Positions 37,117 to 49,460 of a DNA stretch of 64,000 bases are shown one piece after another. Position 1 is the first letter of the stretch. Every line of letters starts with the position of its first letter. The notes below the pieces were generated by a model. It did no database searches. It saw only the letters and a list, made by a program, of their open reading frames with translations, and had not been told where the DNA came from. The position numbers and the translations under genes were made by a program. This DNA comes from Capra hircus (Eukaryota > Chordata > Mammalia > Artiodactyla > Bovidae): contig NC_030817.1 of assembly GCF_001704415.2 (NCBI RefSeq), positions 49,151,550 to 49,215,549 on the forward strand. The letters run 5' to 3'.

Positions 37117-39055
37117 AGTTCAGTTCACTCACTCAGTCGTGTCGGACTCTTTGTGACCCCATGGACACACACCAGGCCTACCTGTCCATCACCAACTCCC
37201 AGAGTTTACTCAAACTCAGGTCCATTGAGTCAGTGATGCCATCCAACCACCTCATCCTCTGTCGTCCCCTTCTCCCACCTTCAGTTGTTCCCAGCATCAG
37301 GGTCTTTTCAAACGAGTCAGTTCTTCACATCAGGTGGCCACAGTATTGTACTTTCAGCATCAACATCACTCCTTCCAGTGAATATTCAGGACTGATTTCA
37401 TTTAGGATGGACTGGTTGGATCTCCTTGCAGTGCAAGGAATTCTCAAGAGTCTTCTCCAACACCACAGTTCAAAAGCATCAATTCTTTGGCATTCAGCTT
37501 TCTTTACAGTCCAACTCCCACATCCACACACGACTACTGGACAAACCATAGCCTTGACTAGATGGACCTTTGTTGGCAAAGTAATGACTCTGCTCTTTAA
37601 TATGCTGTCTAGGTTGGTCATAACTTTCCTTCTAAGGAGTATGTGTCTTTTAATTTCATGGCTGCAGTCACCATCTGCAGTGATTTTGGAGCCCTCCAAA
37701 ATAAAGTCTGCCATTGTTTCCACTGTTTCCCATCTATTTCCCATGAAGTGATGGGACCAGATGATATGGTCTTAGTTTTCTGAATGTTGAGTTTTAAGCC
37801 AACTTTTTCACTCTCCTCTTTCACTTTCATCAAGAGGCTCTTTAGTTCTCCTCTTTCTGCCCTAAGTGTGGTGTCATCTGCATATCTCAGGTTATTGATA
37901 TTTCTCCCGGCAATCCTGATTCCAGCTTGTGCTTCTTTCAGCCAGGCAATTCTCATGATGTACTCTGCATAGAAGTTAAATAAGCAGGGTGGCAATATAC
38001 AGCCTTGATGTACTCCTTTTCCTATTTGGAACCAGTCTGTTGTTCCATGTCCAGTTCTAACTATTGCTTCCTGACCTGCATACGGATTTCTTCAGAGGTA
38101 GGTCAGGTGGTCTGGTATTCCTGTCTCTGAATTCAGAGTTCTCCACAGTTTATTGTGATCCACACAGTCAAAGGCTTTGGCATAGTCAATAAAGCAGAAA
38201 TAGATGTTTTTCTGGAACTCTCTTGCTTTTTCCATGATCCAGCGGATGTTGGCAATTTGATGTCTGGTTCTTCTGCCTTTTCTGAAACTAGCTTGAATAT
38301 CTAGGACATGAAGATCTTTTTTGTACAGTTACTCTGTGTATTCTTGCCACCTTTTCTTAATATCTTCTGCTTCTGTTAAATCCATACCATTTATTGAGCC
38401 CATCTTTGCATGAAGTGTTCCCTTGGTATCTGTAATTTTCTTGACGAGATCTCTAGTCTTTCCCATTCTGTTGTTTTCCTCTGTTTCTTGGCACTGGTCG
38501 CTGAGGAAGGCTTTCTTATCTCTCCTTGCTATTCTTTGGAACTGCATTCAAATGGGTATATCTTTCCTTTTCTCCTTTGCTTTTTACTTCTCTTTTCACA
38601 GCTATTTGTAAGGCCTCCTCAGAGTGCCATTTTGCTTTTTTGCATTTCTTTTTCTTGGGGATGGTCTTGATCCCTGTCTCCTGTACAGTGTCACGAACCT
38701 CTGTCTAAAGTTCATCAGGCACTCTATCAGATCTAGTCCCTTAAATCTATTTCTCACTTCTACTGTATAATCGTTAGGGATTTGATTTAGGTCATACCTG
38801 AATGGTCTAGTGGTTTTCCATATTTTCTTCAGTTTAAGTCTGAATTTGGCAATAAGGAGTTCATGATCTGAGCCACAGTCAGCTCCTGGTCATGTTTTGC
38901 TGACTGTATAGAGCTTCTCCATTTTTGGCTTCAAAGAATATAATCAATCAGATTTTGGTGTTGACCATCTGGTGATGTCCATGTGTAGAGTCTTCTCTTG
39001 TTTTGTTGGAAGAGGGTGTTTGCTATGACCAGTGAGTTCTCTTGGCAAAACTCTA
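37117..39055 (-). mobile_element. BovB LINE, 5'-truncated in endonuclease
   Basis: Minus-strand BovB, 1.9 kb, from the CAGTTCAGTTCA-type tail at the left through RT (YADDTTL on the minus strand near 37875) into the endonuclease 3' part (TWTSPDGQHQN near 38970). Frames are broken. The flanking L1 text TCTAACATTCAGTT (37107) against TCTAACTTTAGTT (39052) is a plausible diverged target duplication. Confidence 0.9.
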
Positions 39056-40498
39056 ACTTTAGTTGACTATATGCTGGGGTTTGTTTCTGGCCTCTTGATT
39101 TTGTTCCTTTGATCAATGTTTCCAATTTTATGCTGGTACCATTCTATTTTGATTACAGTAGCTTTATAATGTAGCTTAAAATCATAAAGTATGATGCCTC
39201 TTGCTTTGTTCTTTCTCAGTATTGCTTTGGCTATTTGGGGCTTTTTGTGATTCCATATAAATTCAGGATTTTTTCCCTAATTCTGTTTAAAATGTCTTCA
39301 GAATCTTCATAGGAATTGGATTGAACCTATAGGTGGCTTTGGTAGCATTGACATTTAAAAAATATTAATTCTTCCAATCTATGAATTCTTCCAATCCATT
39401 TATTTGTGCGTTCTTTGATCCCTTTCACCAGTGTTTTAAAGGTTTCAGTGTAGATCTTCACATCCTTGATTAAATCATTTCTAAGTATTACATTCTTCTT
39501 GATATAATGATCAATGGGATTTTCTTTTTAAGATTATTTCCTGCTAAGGTATAGAAACTATTTAAGATAATGATAATTTATATGATTTTTTATATTAATT
39601 TTTATTGGAGTTTAGTTATTTTACAGTATTGTGTTAGTTTCTAATGTGTAGCAGAGTGAATCAGCTATATGTGTGAATACATTCCCTCTTCTGGGATTTC
39701 CTTCCCATTTAGGTCACCACAGAGCATTGAGTAGGCTTCCCTGAGCTTTATAGGTTCTCATTAGTTATCTATTTTATACATAGGGATACTCTCTGCCAGT
39801 TCATCCCACCTTTGTGTACGTTTCCCCCTTGGTGCCCATACATTTGTTCTCTGCATCTGTGTTTCTATTTCTTTTTTGCAATTAAGATCATCTACCATTT
39901 TTCTATATTCTACATATGTATGTTAATATACAATATTTGCTGTTCTTTTTCTGACTTACTTCAATCTGTATGACAGTCTCTAGGTCTAGACACATCCCTG
40001 CAAATCACCCAATTTTATTCCTTTTATGGCTGAGTAGTATTCTGTTATACATATATGTAACATTTTCTTTATCCATTCATCTGTTCATGGACATTTAGGT
40101 TTCTTCCATGTCCTGACTATTATGAAGACCACTGCAATGAACATTGGGTTGCATGTGTTTTTTGGAATGATGGTTTTCTCTGAGTGTATGCAGTAGGATT
40201 GCTGGGTCATATGGTAGTTCTATATTTAGCTTTTTAAAGGAACCTCCATATTGTTTTTCATAGTGGCTGTACCAATTTCCATTGCCACCAACAGTGTAAG
40301 GGGGTTTTTCTCCACACTCTACCCAGAATTTGTAGATTTTCTGATGATGGCCATCATGACTGGTATGAGGTGATACCTCATTGTAGGTTTGGTTTGCATT
40401 TCTCTAATAATCAGTGATATTGAGCATCTTTTCATGTGTTTTTTGGCCATTTGTGTGTCCTTTTTGGAGAAACGTTTCTTTAGGTCTTCCGCCCATTT

Positions 40499-40519
40499 TG
40501 TGTGTGTGTGTGTGTGTGT
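40499..40519. repeat. (TG)n microsatellite
   Basis: Ten TG units inside L1. Confidence 0.85.
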
Positions 40520-40704
40520 AATTGAGCTGTGAGCTGTTTATATGTTTTAGAGGTTAATTCTTTGTCGGTTACTTCATTTGCAAATGTTTCCTCCCATTCT
40601 TAGGGTTATCTTTTCATCTTTTTTTATGGTTTCTGTTGCTCTGCAAAAGCTTTTATATTTAATTAGGTCCCATTTGTTTATTTCTGTTTTTATTTTCATT
40701 ACTC

Positions 40705-40983
40705 CATGCTGCTGCTGCTGCTAAGTCACTTCAGTCGTGGCTGACTCTGTGTGACCCCATAGACGGTAGACCACCAGGCTCCCCCGTCCCTGGGATTCTC
40801 CGGGCAAGAACACTGGAGTGGGTTGCCATTTCCTTCTCCAGTGCATGAAAGTGAAAAGTGAAAGTGAAGTTGCTCAGTTGTGTCCGATCCTCAGTTACCC
40901 CATGGACTGCAGCCTCCCAGGCTCCTCTGTCCATGGGATTTTCCAGTCAAGAGTACTGGAGTGGGGTGGTATTGCCTTCTCCA
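40705..40983 (-). mobile_element. Bov-A2 SINE
   Basis: Antisense dimer starting GCTGCTGCTGCTGCTAAGTC and ending at GGTGGTATTGCCTTCTCC, inside L1. Confidence 0.92.
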
Positions 40984-41050
40984 TGAGGTGCGTCAAAAAA
41001 GATTTGCTGCAGTTTATGTCAAAGAATGTTTTGCCTGTCTTTTCCACTAA

Positions 41051-41093
41051 CGGTTATGACCTTGGTGGTTCACTGGTAGAATTCTCACCTGCC
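41051..41093 (+). other. tRNA-Gly 5'-half-like insertion
   Basis: Bases 41059-41093 match the first 35 nt of tRNA-Gly(GCC) at 31 positions. The A-box region TGGTGGTTCACTGGTAGAA is included and the match ends after the anticodon. Flanking L1 text is duplicated (41032-41050 and 41090-41109). There is no 3' half and no poly(A). Confidence 0.7.
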
Positions 41094-41657
41094 TATGTTT
41101 TCTGCTAAGAGTTTTATAGTGTCTGACCTTATATTCAGGTCTTTAATCCATTTTGAGTTTATTTTTGTGTATCATATTAGGGAGTGTTCTGTAGAAACTC
41201 TACTGAATTTTTAATGGTAATTTTGCACCCTACAACTTTATTGAATTTGTTGATGAGATCTAACAGTTTTTTGGTGGCATATATATGATTTTTTCTGTAT
41301 TAAATACCAAATCATATCAACTGCAAATAGAAATTTTATTTCTTCCTTTCTAGTTCTGATACTTTAGATTGTTCTTGCTGGTTTCTCTGACTAGGAATTC
41401 TAGTACTATGTAAAGTAGGAGAGGTGGGAGTGGGCACTTGACTTGTTCCTTACCTTAGCGGAAAAGATTTCAACATTTCATCATTGCATATGATTTTAGC
41501 TGTGGACTTCTCATATATGACCTTTTTTCATTTAAGTATATTCCTTCTAACTCTAATTTATTAAGCGATTTTATCATGAATGGATGTTGAATTTTGTCAA
41601 ATGCTTAGTCTCTGTCTATTGAAATGATTATGTGATTTTTTTCTTTCATTCTATTAA

Positions 41658-41795
41658 GATATTACTCACCAGAGACACATATTAACATGTCTTTTGTTAC
41701 CCAAATGTTATTTATCAGAGATGTTTCTGTATTTACTTACGTAACAAATCAACAGCCACAGGTGTTTCTGCAGAAATCCCCTGGTCAGTAATGAG
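41658..41795. mobile_element. 138-bp TTAA-flanked inverted-repeat insert
   Basis: Non-L1 sequence splitting an L1 between two TTAA copies (41654-41657, 41796-41799). The ends are imperfect inverted repeats, GATATTACTCACCAG against CTCATTACTGACCAG (11 of 15). I do not recognise the family. It has the form of a piggyBac-type miniature element. Confidence 0.5.
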
Positions 41796-41892
41796 TTAAT
41801 ATACAACTGATTGATATGCAGTTACTGAACTATTCTTGCTTCCCTGGGGTGAATTCCACTTGATCATAATGTATAATCCTTTTAGTGTATTG

Positions 41893-42098
41893 AAGGTGAA
41901 GGTGAAGTCGCTCAGTTGTGTCCAACTCTTTGCGACCCCGTGGACTGTAGCCTACCAGGCTCCTCCGTCCATGGGATTCTCCAGGCAAGAATACTGGAGT
42001 GGGTTGCCATTTCCTTCTCCAGGGGATCTTCCCGACACAGGGATCGAACCCAGGTCTCTCTGCATTGGAGGCAGACGCTTTAACCTCTGAGCCACCAG
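41893..42098 (-). mobile_element. Bov-tA SINE
   Basis: Antisense Bov-tA (AGTCGCTCAGTTGTGTCCAA ... CTCTGAGCCACCAGG) with a short GTATTG flank on both sides. Confidence 0.9.
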
Positions 42099-43831
42099 GG
42101 TATTGTTCAATTTAATTTTCTAATATTTTGTTGAGAATTTTTGCATCTGTGTTCACCAGTATTATTGGCTTATAGTTTTCATATTTTGTGGTATCTTTCT
42201 TTATCTGATTTGCTTTCAGCATGATGTAGGCCTCAAAGAATGACTTTGGAAGCATTCTTTCTCTTCAGTTTTTTGGAATAATTTGAGAAGGATAAACATT
42301 ATCCTTTAAATGTTCAGTGTATGTAATTCATCTGTGAAGCAATCTGGTCTTAGACTTTGATTTGTGTATTTCTTTTATTACTGATTTAATTAGTAGTAAT
42401 TGAGTTCTGTTCACATTTTGTATTTCTTCCTCATTCAGTCTTAGGAGATTGTACTTTTCTAGAAATTCCTCCATTTCTTCTTGGTTGTCCATTTTATTGG
42501 TGTATAATTATTCAGAGTAATGTCTTATGATCCTGTGTAGTTCTGTAATATCAACTATAACTTCTTTCCTGGTTTTATTTGGACCCACTTTCATTTGTTC
42601 TTAATGAATCTGGTTTAAAGTTTATCAGTTTTGTTCATCTTTTTAAGAACCAGCTCTTAATTTCTTTCTTGCTTGCTTTCTCTCTCCTTTTTTCTTTCAT
42701 CTCTATTTCATTCATTTCTGCTCTGATCTTTCCTCCTACTAACTCCAGGTGTTTCTTTGTAATTAATTTGGATATTAGGTTAGGGATTTGGGGATTTTTG
42801 TTTCCTGATGTAGGCTTGTATTTCTATAAACTCCCCTCTGGGAACTGCTTTTCCTGCATTCCATAGATTCTGGATCTTTGTGTTTTTGCTTCTGTCTCCA
42901 TGAGTTTCTTTTGTTTATTTCCTTTTTGATTTCTTCAATGACTCATTTGGTTGTTCAGTACCATACTGTTTAGTTTCCATGTTGGTTTTTTTTTTTTTTA
43001 ATAGTTGATTTATAGTTTCATAGCATTGTGCTCAGAGAAGAGGCTTGGTATGATATCAGTCTTTTAAAATTTACTAAGACTTATTTTGTGGCCTAGCATG
43101 TGATCTGTTCTGGAGTGTTCCATGTGCATTTGAAAACAATGTATATTTTGCTGCTTTTGGATAGGATGTTATATATGTATCTATTAGGCTCATCTGATGT
43201 GTTAAGGCCTGTGTTTCCTTTTATGTTTCCTGTATGGATGATCTGTCCATTGACATAAGTGGAGTGTCAAAGCCCCTGACCATTACTGTCTTTACTGTCA
43301 ATATCTTTCTTTATACTTGCTAATATTTTCTGTATTTATTTAAATGCTCCAGTTTGTGTGCATATAAATATATTCAAGTGTTATTTATTTTTGTTGAATT
43401 GATCCCTTTATCATTATGTAATGTCCTTCTTTGTCTTAGACTTTTTTATCCCTTCACTTTCAGTCTGTGTGTAGTTAGATCTGGAGTGAATCTCTTATAG
43501 GCAGCATATATTTACAGATTTTATTTTTGAATCTATTCAGCCACTCTGTCTTTCCATTGGAACATTTAGTACGTTTACATTTAAAGTAAGTATTGATAGG
43601 TATGTGCTTACTGCCATTTTATTAAATTGTTTGGGGACCGTCCTTGTTTATTGTTTTCCTCTCCACTTATGATTTGATGACCATCTTAATGTTATATTTG
43701 GATTCCTTTATCTTGTATGTATCTATTATAGATTTTTGGTTTGTTGTTATCATGAGGTTTATATACAGCAGCATATACTGGTGAATATTTAAAGTTGATG
43801 ATGTCTCAAGTTTGAACACATTCTAAAAACC

Positions 43832-44758
43832 CTGGAGATGAGCAATCTACCCAAATAAGTGTTTGTAGTAATGACCATAAAAATACCCAACATACTTGGA
43901 AGAAGAGTGAGTAAATACAGGGAGAATTTTAACAAAGAGTTAGGAAACAGAAGAACCAAACGAACCTGAAAAATATAGTAACAAATAAAAAATACACTAG
44001 AAGGAATCAATATTAGATTGGTTAAGTACAGAGGAATGGATCATTAAACTGGAACACAGGGTAGTGTAAATCACCCGAGTTGAACAGAAAAAGAAAAACA
44101 GAATTTAAAAGAAATGAAGAGTTCAGGAAACCTCTTGGAAAACATTAATACTAATATTCATACTAATATTCACATTATACAGGTCCCAGAAGGTGAAGAG
44201 TGACAGATAGGGGCAGAGAAATTAGAAGCAATTAGAGCTAAAGACATACTAACAGGGAAAGGAAACAGACATCTAAGTCCAAGAAGAATAGAATCCCAAA
44301 AAAGATCAACACAGAGTTCCACACCAAGGTACTTAAAGTCAAAATGGCAAAAATCAAAGATAGTGAGAGAATATTAAGGACAGTAAGTGAAAAGCAACTG
44401 GTTATGTATAAGGGAACTCCTCTAAGACTGTCAGAAACTGCTGACCAGAAGGGAATGGCACAATGTGTGTGTGATGAAACATCACACAACATCACAACAT
44501 GTGTGATGAAAGGAAAAAACCTGCAGCCAATAATACCCTATACAGCAAGACTCTCATTCAGATTTGGAGAGAGAAGTTGTTTTTCAGAGAAGGAAAAGCT
44601 GAAAGAATTCAGCACTACTAAATTAGCTTTCTAAGAAATGTTAAGGGGGCTTCTTTAAGTGAAAAAGAACAACTAGAAATATGGAAATTACAAAAGGAAA
44701 AATCTCATTGGTCTAAATCTCATATCATGTCAAAAACATTAAACATGCAGGAAGGAGT
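43832..44758 (+). mobile_element. Inverted L1 ORF1 segment
   Basis: Sense-oriented L1 ORF1 and inter-ORF text (GGTCCCAGAAGGTGAAGAG near 44183; AAACCTGCAGCCAATAATACC near 44517). Its end (GGAGTAAAAATT) is the L1 sequence directly upstream of where the antisense part stops, so this is the inverted 5' part of the L1 at 39583. Confidence 0.75.
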
Positions 44759-44764
44759 AAAAAT

Positions 44765-46190
44765 TCAGAGATCTTTCTTAATGTAGGCATTTGTTGCTAT
44801 GAACTTCCTCTTAGAACTGCTCTTGCTACACCCCATAAGTTTTGGTATGTTGTGTCTCCATTTTCATTTGTTTGAAGATCATTTTTTTCCTCTTTGATGT
44901 CTACATTCATCCATTGGTTGTTCAGGAAAGTCTTGATATTATCTTTGAAGTGTCTCTTTATAAGTCTTTTATTCTTCAAAAAAATTGTTAAAAGAACTTT
45001 AATTATTAAAAGTTTTAATTTATATAAAATTGTGTAGTACAGAAAAACTCTAGAATACAGTTTCTTATGAATATATACATTAGTATAGAACATTTTTACC
45101 ATTAATGAATCAATAATGACTCATTAACTAAAGACCACACTTCATTCATATTTCCTTAGTCTCTTTGGTTCATTATTAAGAACTGAGTTGACTTGTCCGA
45201 GTTCTCTATATATCCTAATTACAAAACTTTGGCAGACACCTGCTTTGCAAATATCTTATCCCTTGGCTTTTATTTTTGTAAGTTTTTTTTTTTTGAAGAG
45301 CAACAATGTTTTGAATTTTATAATTACAGTTTTGTGTTCTATTTAAGAATTCTTTGCTAAACCTAAGGGGTCACTAAGATTTGCTCTTAGGTTTTCTTAC
45401 AGAAGTTGCATAGCTTCATCTTTTGTGTTTTGTTGAGGTTTTGTGCATGATATAAGGGTCAAGGTTCATTATTGGAACATGTGCAGGAATATTTTGTTGA
45501 GATTATCCTTTCACTATTGAATTGCCATGGCATCTTTGTTGAAAATCAGTTGCCCAGATGTGTGGATGTATTATTACTGGGATCACTGTTCTGTTCCACT
45601 CACCTGTATGTCTGTCTTCAGGTTAATAATGCATTGTCTTGATTATTACATCTTTATAATAAATCCATAAATCATGTAATTTCTTTTAGTTACTGCTGAC
45701 ATCAGTATTGGCTTTTCTCTCCCTTTATTTGTAACTCCTTTATATGTTTTTATAGGCAGCATACAGTTGAGTTTTCCTATTGTTTTAACTCAGTCTGACA
45801 ATCTGACACTTTAATTAGGAGGCTTGGACCATTACATTTAATATGATTATAAATAATGGTTGTTGTTTAACTCTATTAATTTTTAAATTTTTCATTCATA
45901 TACGTTATTGTTCTTTCTTCCTCTTGTTTTTCTTTTTGAATATTTTTAATGATTTCATTTTATCTTACTGGCTTAGTATCTCCACCTTTTTGTGTATATC
46001 TCCACTTATCAGATACACCTTTAACTTAGTGCTATCTTCCTTCAAGTAACATAGCATTTTATGAATAAACAACCTTTCAGCAGTATACTTCTCTCCTCCC
46101 CTTTTTGTTGTTGTTGTCATACATTTTACTTACATACAAATTCTACATAGTTACTTTTTTGCTTTGAAGAGTTAATGAACTTTCTAAATT
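44765..46190 (-). mobile_element. L1 and old L1M fragments
   Basis: 44765-44965 is antisense ORF2 N-terminal text (TTGCTACACCCCATAAGTTTTGG). About 45060-45180 resembles an L1M 3' UTR. 45180-46190 is degraded ORF2 of an old L1M, probably continuing the copy that stops at 35515. Confidence 0.55.
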
Positions 46191-47002
46191 AAAAAAAAAA
46201 AACACCTTTGTATTATAGTACACATAAAATTTACCCTAATTTTTTAGTGTAGAATTCAGTAGTGTTACATATCATACTCCAAAACTCCTAGTTCATCTTG
46301 CAAAAACTGAAAACCTAAGTCCATTAAAAAATAATTCCCCATCCCCTTCTCTGTGACCCCTGGCAACCACAGTTCTACTTTCTATTAATTTGACTACACT
46401 AGGTACCTAATGTAAGTGAAATTATACACTATTTGCCTTTTTGTTACTGGCTTATATTGCTTAACATAATGTCCTCAAGGTTCATCCACGTTGTAGCATG
46501 TTATCAGAATTTATTCCTTTTGAGTAATATTCCATTGGATATATGTAACAAGTTTCACTTATACATTTATTAAATAAAGCAACTTGGGTTGCTTCCACCT
46601 TTTGGCTATTGTGAATAATGCTGATATAAACTTGGGTGTACAGATATCGCTTAAAGATTCTGCTTTCAGTTATTTTGGATATTCACCTAAATGTGGAATT
46701 GCTGGATCATATATTTCTTTTAATTTCTTGAGGAACCACTGTACTATTTTTCCATAGTGGCTGCACTATTTTACATCCTTACCAGCAGTGCACAAGAGTT
46801 CCTTCAATGTCCTTGCCAATTTTCTGTGTTGTTTTTTTTTTTCTATAGTGATCATCCTAGCCTAATGTTTATTAAATGATATCTCATTGTGGTTTTGATT
46901 TGTATCTCCCTAAATATTAGTGATGTTGACCACATTTTCATGTGCTCATTAGCCATTTGTAAATCTTTTCTGGAGAATTATCTATTCAAGTCCTTTACCC
47001 AT

Positions 47003-47023
47003 TTATTATTATTATTATTATTT
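47003..47023. repeat. (TTA)n microsatellite
   Basis: Six or seven TTA units inside L1M. Confidence 0.85.
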
Positions 47024-47259
47024 TACTTTTCCCATCCACATTTTATATATTAAAAAAAGTTATATAATTACAGTATAGACTGGAATACACAGGTTTGGGA
47101 ACAAACACAATTGATGTTTTATAAGCAAACAGTTAAATTGGAGAGTGAAGAAATATGTGGTTATCCATTAAATTTCAGTATGTTTTGGGCATCAGTTGAT
47201 ACGTTTTACAGAGTTAACATGGCAAAATAGTTAAATAGTGGTCAATTGAAAGAGCTTCT

Positions 47260-47372
47260 AGTACATTGCTGTTCAGTAGAACTTTCTGTGGTGATGGACA
47301 GGTTCTATATCTGCACTGTCCAGTACAGTAGCCATTATCCACATGTGGCTATTGAGCACTTGAAATGTGCCT
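47260..47372. mobile_element. hAT-type MER element fragment
   Basis: TGCTGTTCAGTAGAACTTTC and GCCATTATCCACATGTGGCTATTGAGCACTTG-type text match a common mammalian hAT non-autonomous family. The exact family is uncertain. Confidence 0.55.
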
Positions 47373-48124
47373 TTCATGAGACTGTGGATACCCATTTATT
47401 AAGTGATAGTCTTTTTGTTATTGTAGAGGAGTTATTTCTGTAATTTCAATATTAACAGATATATGATCTTCAAATATTTTCTGTAGGGGCCTTTTTACTC
47501 TGTTGATTATTTCCTTTGAGGTAATCCGATTTCTTTTTTTAACTTCTGTTTGCCTGTTCTTTTGGTTTCATATCCAAGAATTCACAACCAAATCCAGTGG
47601 CATGAGCAGTTCCCCCACATTTTCTTCTAATAGTTTACAGTTTTAGGGTATACATTTAGGTCTTGACCAAATTTGAGTTAATTTTTGTGTATTATATGAA
47701 ATAGAGATACAGTTTCATTCTTATGCATGGAGATATCTAGTTTTCCAGTTCAGTTTGTTGAAGAGGCCGTATTTTCCTAGTGAATAGATTTGACATCCTT
47801 GTCAAACATCATTAGACTTTATATGCAAGGGTTTATTTTAGGGCTTTCTATACATCCATATTACACTACTTTGATTACCATAGACTTGTAATAAAATTTG
47901 AAATCCAGAAGTATGAGACTGTCAATTGTTGTTATTCATTGATTGTCTATTTGTGTTCCCTTGAGATTCCATATAAATATTAGCATGACCTATCTCTGTA
48001 AAAATGCCATTGGAGTTTTGATAAAGATCATACTGAATCTGTAGATCTCTTGGAGTAGTATTAATATCTTAATAATAGTAAGTCTTCCAATCTTTGACCA
48101 CAGAATATCCTTCCTTTTTTTTTT

Positions 48125-48312
48125 TTGCCTTTAACTATTTTCATCAGTTTTTTTTTAATGTATTTATTTTAATTGGAGGCTCATTACTTTACAATATTGT
48201 GGTGGTTTTTGCCATACATTCACAGGAATCAGCCATGGGTGTACATGTGTTCCCCATCCTGCACCTCCCTCCCACCTCCCTCCCCATCCCTCAGGGTCAT
48301 CCCAGTTCTTTG
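48125..48312 (-). mobile_element. L1 3'-end fragment
   Basis: Antisense ruminant L1 3' UTR (TTTATTTTAATTGGAGGCTC, then a TCCCCATCCT-type block), 5'-truncated and nested in L1M. Confidence 0.78.
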
Positions 48313-48886
48313 ATGTTTTCGGTGTAAAACTGTTTCACTTCCTTGGTTACTTTTATTCCTCAGTTGTTATTCAGTTGCTAAGTCGCCTCCGACTCTTTGC
48401 CACCCCATGATAGCACATCAAACTCCTGTTTCCTTCACTGTCTCTTAGAGTTTGCTCAGATTCATGTCCATTGAGTTGCTTGATGCCATCCAACCGTCGC
48501 ATCCTCTGCTGCCCTGTTCTCTCTCTTCTGTCTTTCCCAGCATTGAGGTCTTTTCCAGTGAGTTGGCTTTTCACATTAGGTGGCCAAAGTATTAGAGCTT
48601 CAGCAACAGCCATTCCAGTGAACATTCAGGGTTGATTTCCTTTAGAATTGACTGGTTTGATCTTTCTGAAGTTCAGGGGACTCTCAAGTCTTCTCCAGCA
48701 CCACAATTAAAAACCATCAATTCTTCATTGTTCAGCCTTCTTTATGGTTCAGCTCTCACATCTGTACATCATTACTGGAGAAAGCATACTTTTGACTATA
48801 TGGACCTTTGTCGACAGAGTGATGCCTCTGCATTTTAATGCCTCTGTCTAGATTTGTCATAGCTTTCCTTCTAAGGAGCATCTTTT

Positions 48887-49053
48887 TTTTTTTTTTTTAA
48901 TTTTTTTTTTTTAATTTTAAAATCTTTAATTCTTACATGCGTTCCCAAACATGAACCCCCCTCCCACCTCCCTCCCCACAACATCTCTCTGGGTCATCCC
49001 CATGCACCAGCCCCATGTCTGACGTAGGGTGCAGCTTGCTTGGGGCTGGTGCT
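48887..49053 (-). mobile_element. Tiny 5'-inverted L1 with 13-bp TSD
   Basis: Poly(T), then antisense L1 3' UTR to CACCAGCCCC (about 49014). The next 38 bp are sense, ending GGGGCTGGTG (49041-49050). Flanked by AGGAGCATCTTTT at 48874-48886 and 49054-49066. Confidence 0.88.
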
Positions 49054-49092
49054 AGGAGCATCTTTTAATTTCATGGCTGCAGTCACTATCCA

Positions 49093-49460
49093 TGAAGAAC
49101 ACTGAGTGCCAAAGAATTGATGCTTTTGAACTGTGGTGCTGGAGAAGACTCTTGAGAGTCCCTTGGACTGCAGGGAGATCAAGCCAGTCCATCCTAAAGG
49201 AAATCAACCCTGAATGTTCATTGGAAGGACTGATGCTGAAACTTCAATACTTTGGCCACCTGATGCGAACACCTGACTCACTGGAAAAGACCCTGATGCT
49301 GGGAAAGACTGAAGGCAAAAGGAGAAGGGGACAACAGAGGATGAGATGGTTAGAAGGCATCACCGATTCAATGGACATGAATCTGAGCAAATTCTAGATG
49401 ACAGTGCAAGACAGAGGAGCCTGGCATGCTGCAGTTGGACACGACTTGGCCACTGAACAA
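49093..49460 (+). mobile_element. BovB 3' end inside opposite BovB
   Basis: Sense BovB C-terminal and 3' end (peptide [18 protein letters not shown]). Flanked by AGTCACTRTCCA at 49081-49092 and 49461-49472, inserted in the minus-strand BovB. Confidence 0.9.

Larger units (their letters stand above)
35524..39582 (-). mobile_element. L1 (mammalian type), 3' half, interrupted
   Basis: Antisense L1 beginning TTTTATTGAGATATAATTGACATACAG. It is split by a CHRS SINE and by a 1.9 kb BovB, and is then cut by another L1 at about 39583. An ORF2 N-terminal piece at 44765-44965 may be its continuation. Confidence 0.65.
39583..43831 (-). mobile_element. Nested L1, 3' portion
   Basis: Antisense L1 3' UTR (TTTTATTGGAGTTTAGTTATT), ORF2 C-terminus and onward to the inter-ORF region. 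It contains a Bov-A2, a tRNA-like insert, a TTAA-flanked insert and a Bov-tA. It continues, inverted, at 43832. Confidence 0.75.

Noticed and set aside
44344..44634. 96-codon frame that looked like an unknown protein
   Set aside because: It matches L1 ORF1 C-terminal text in the inverted arm of an L1.
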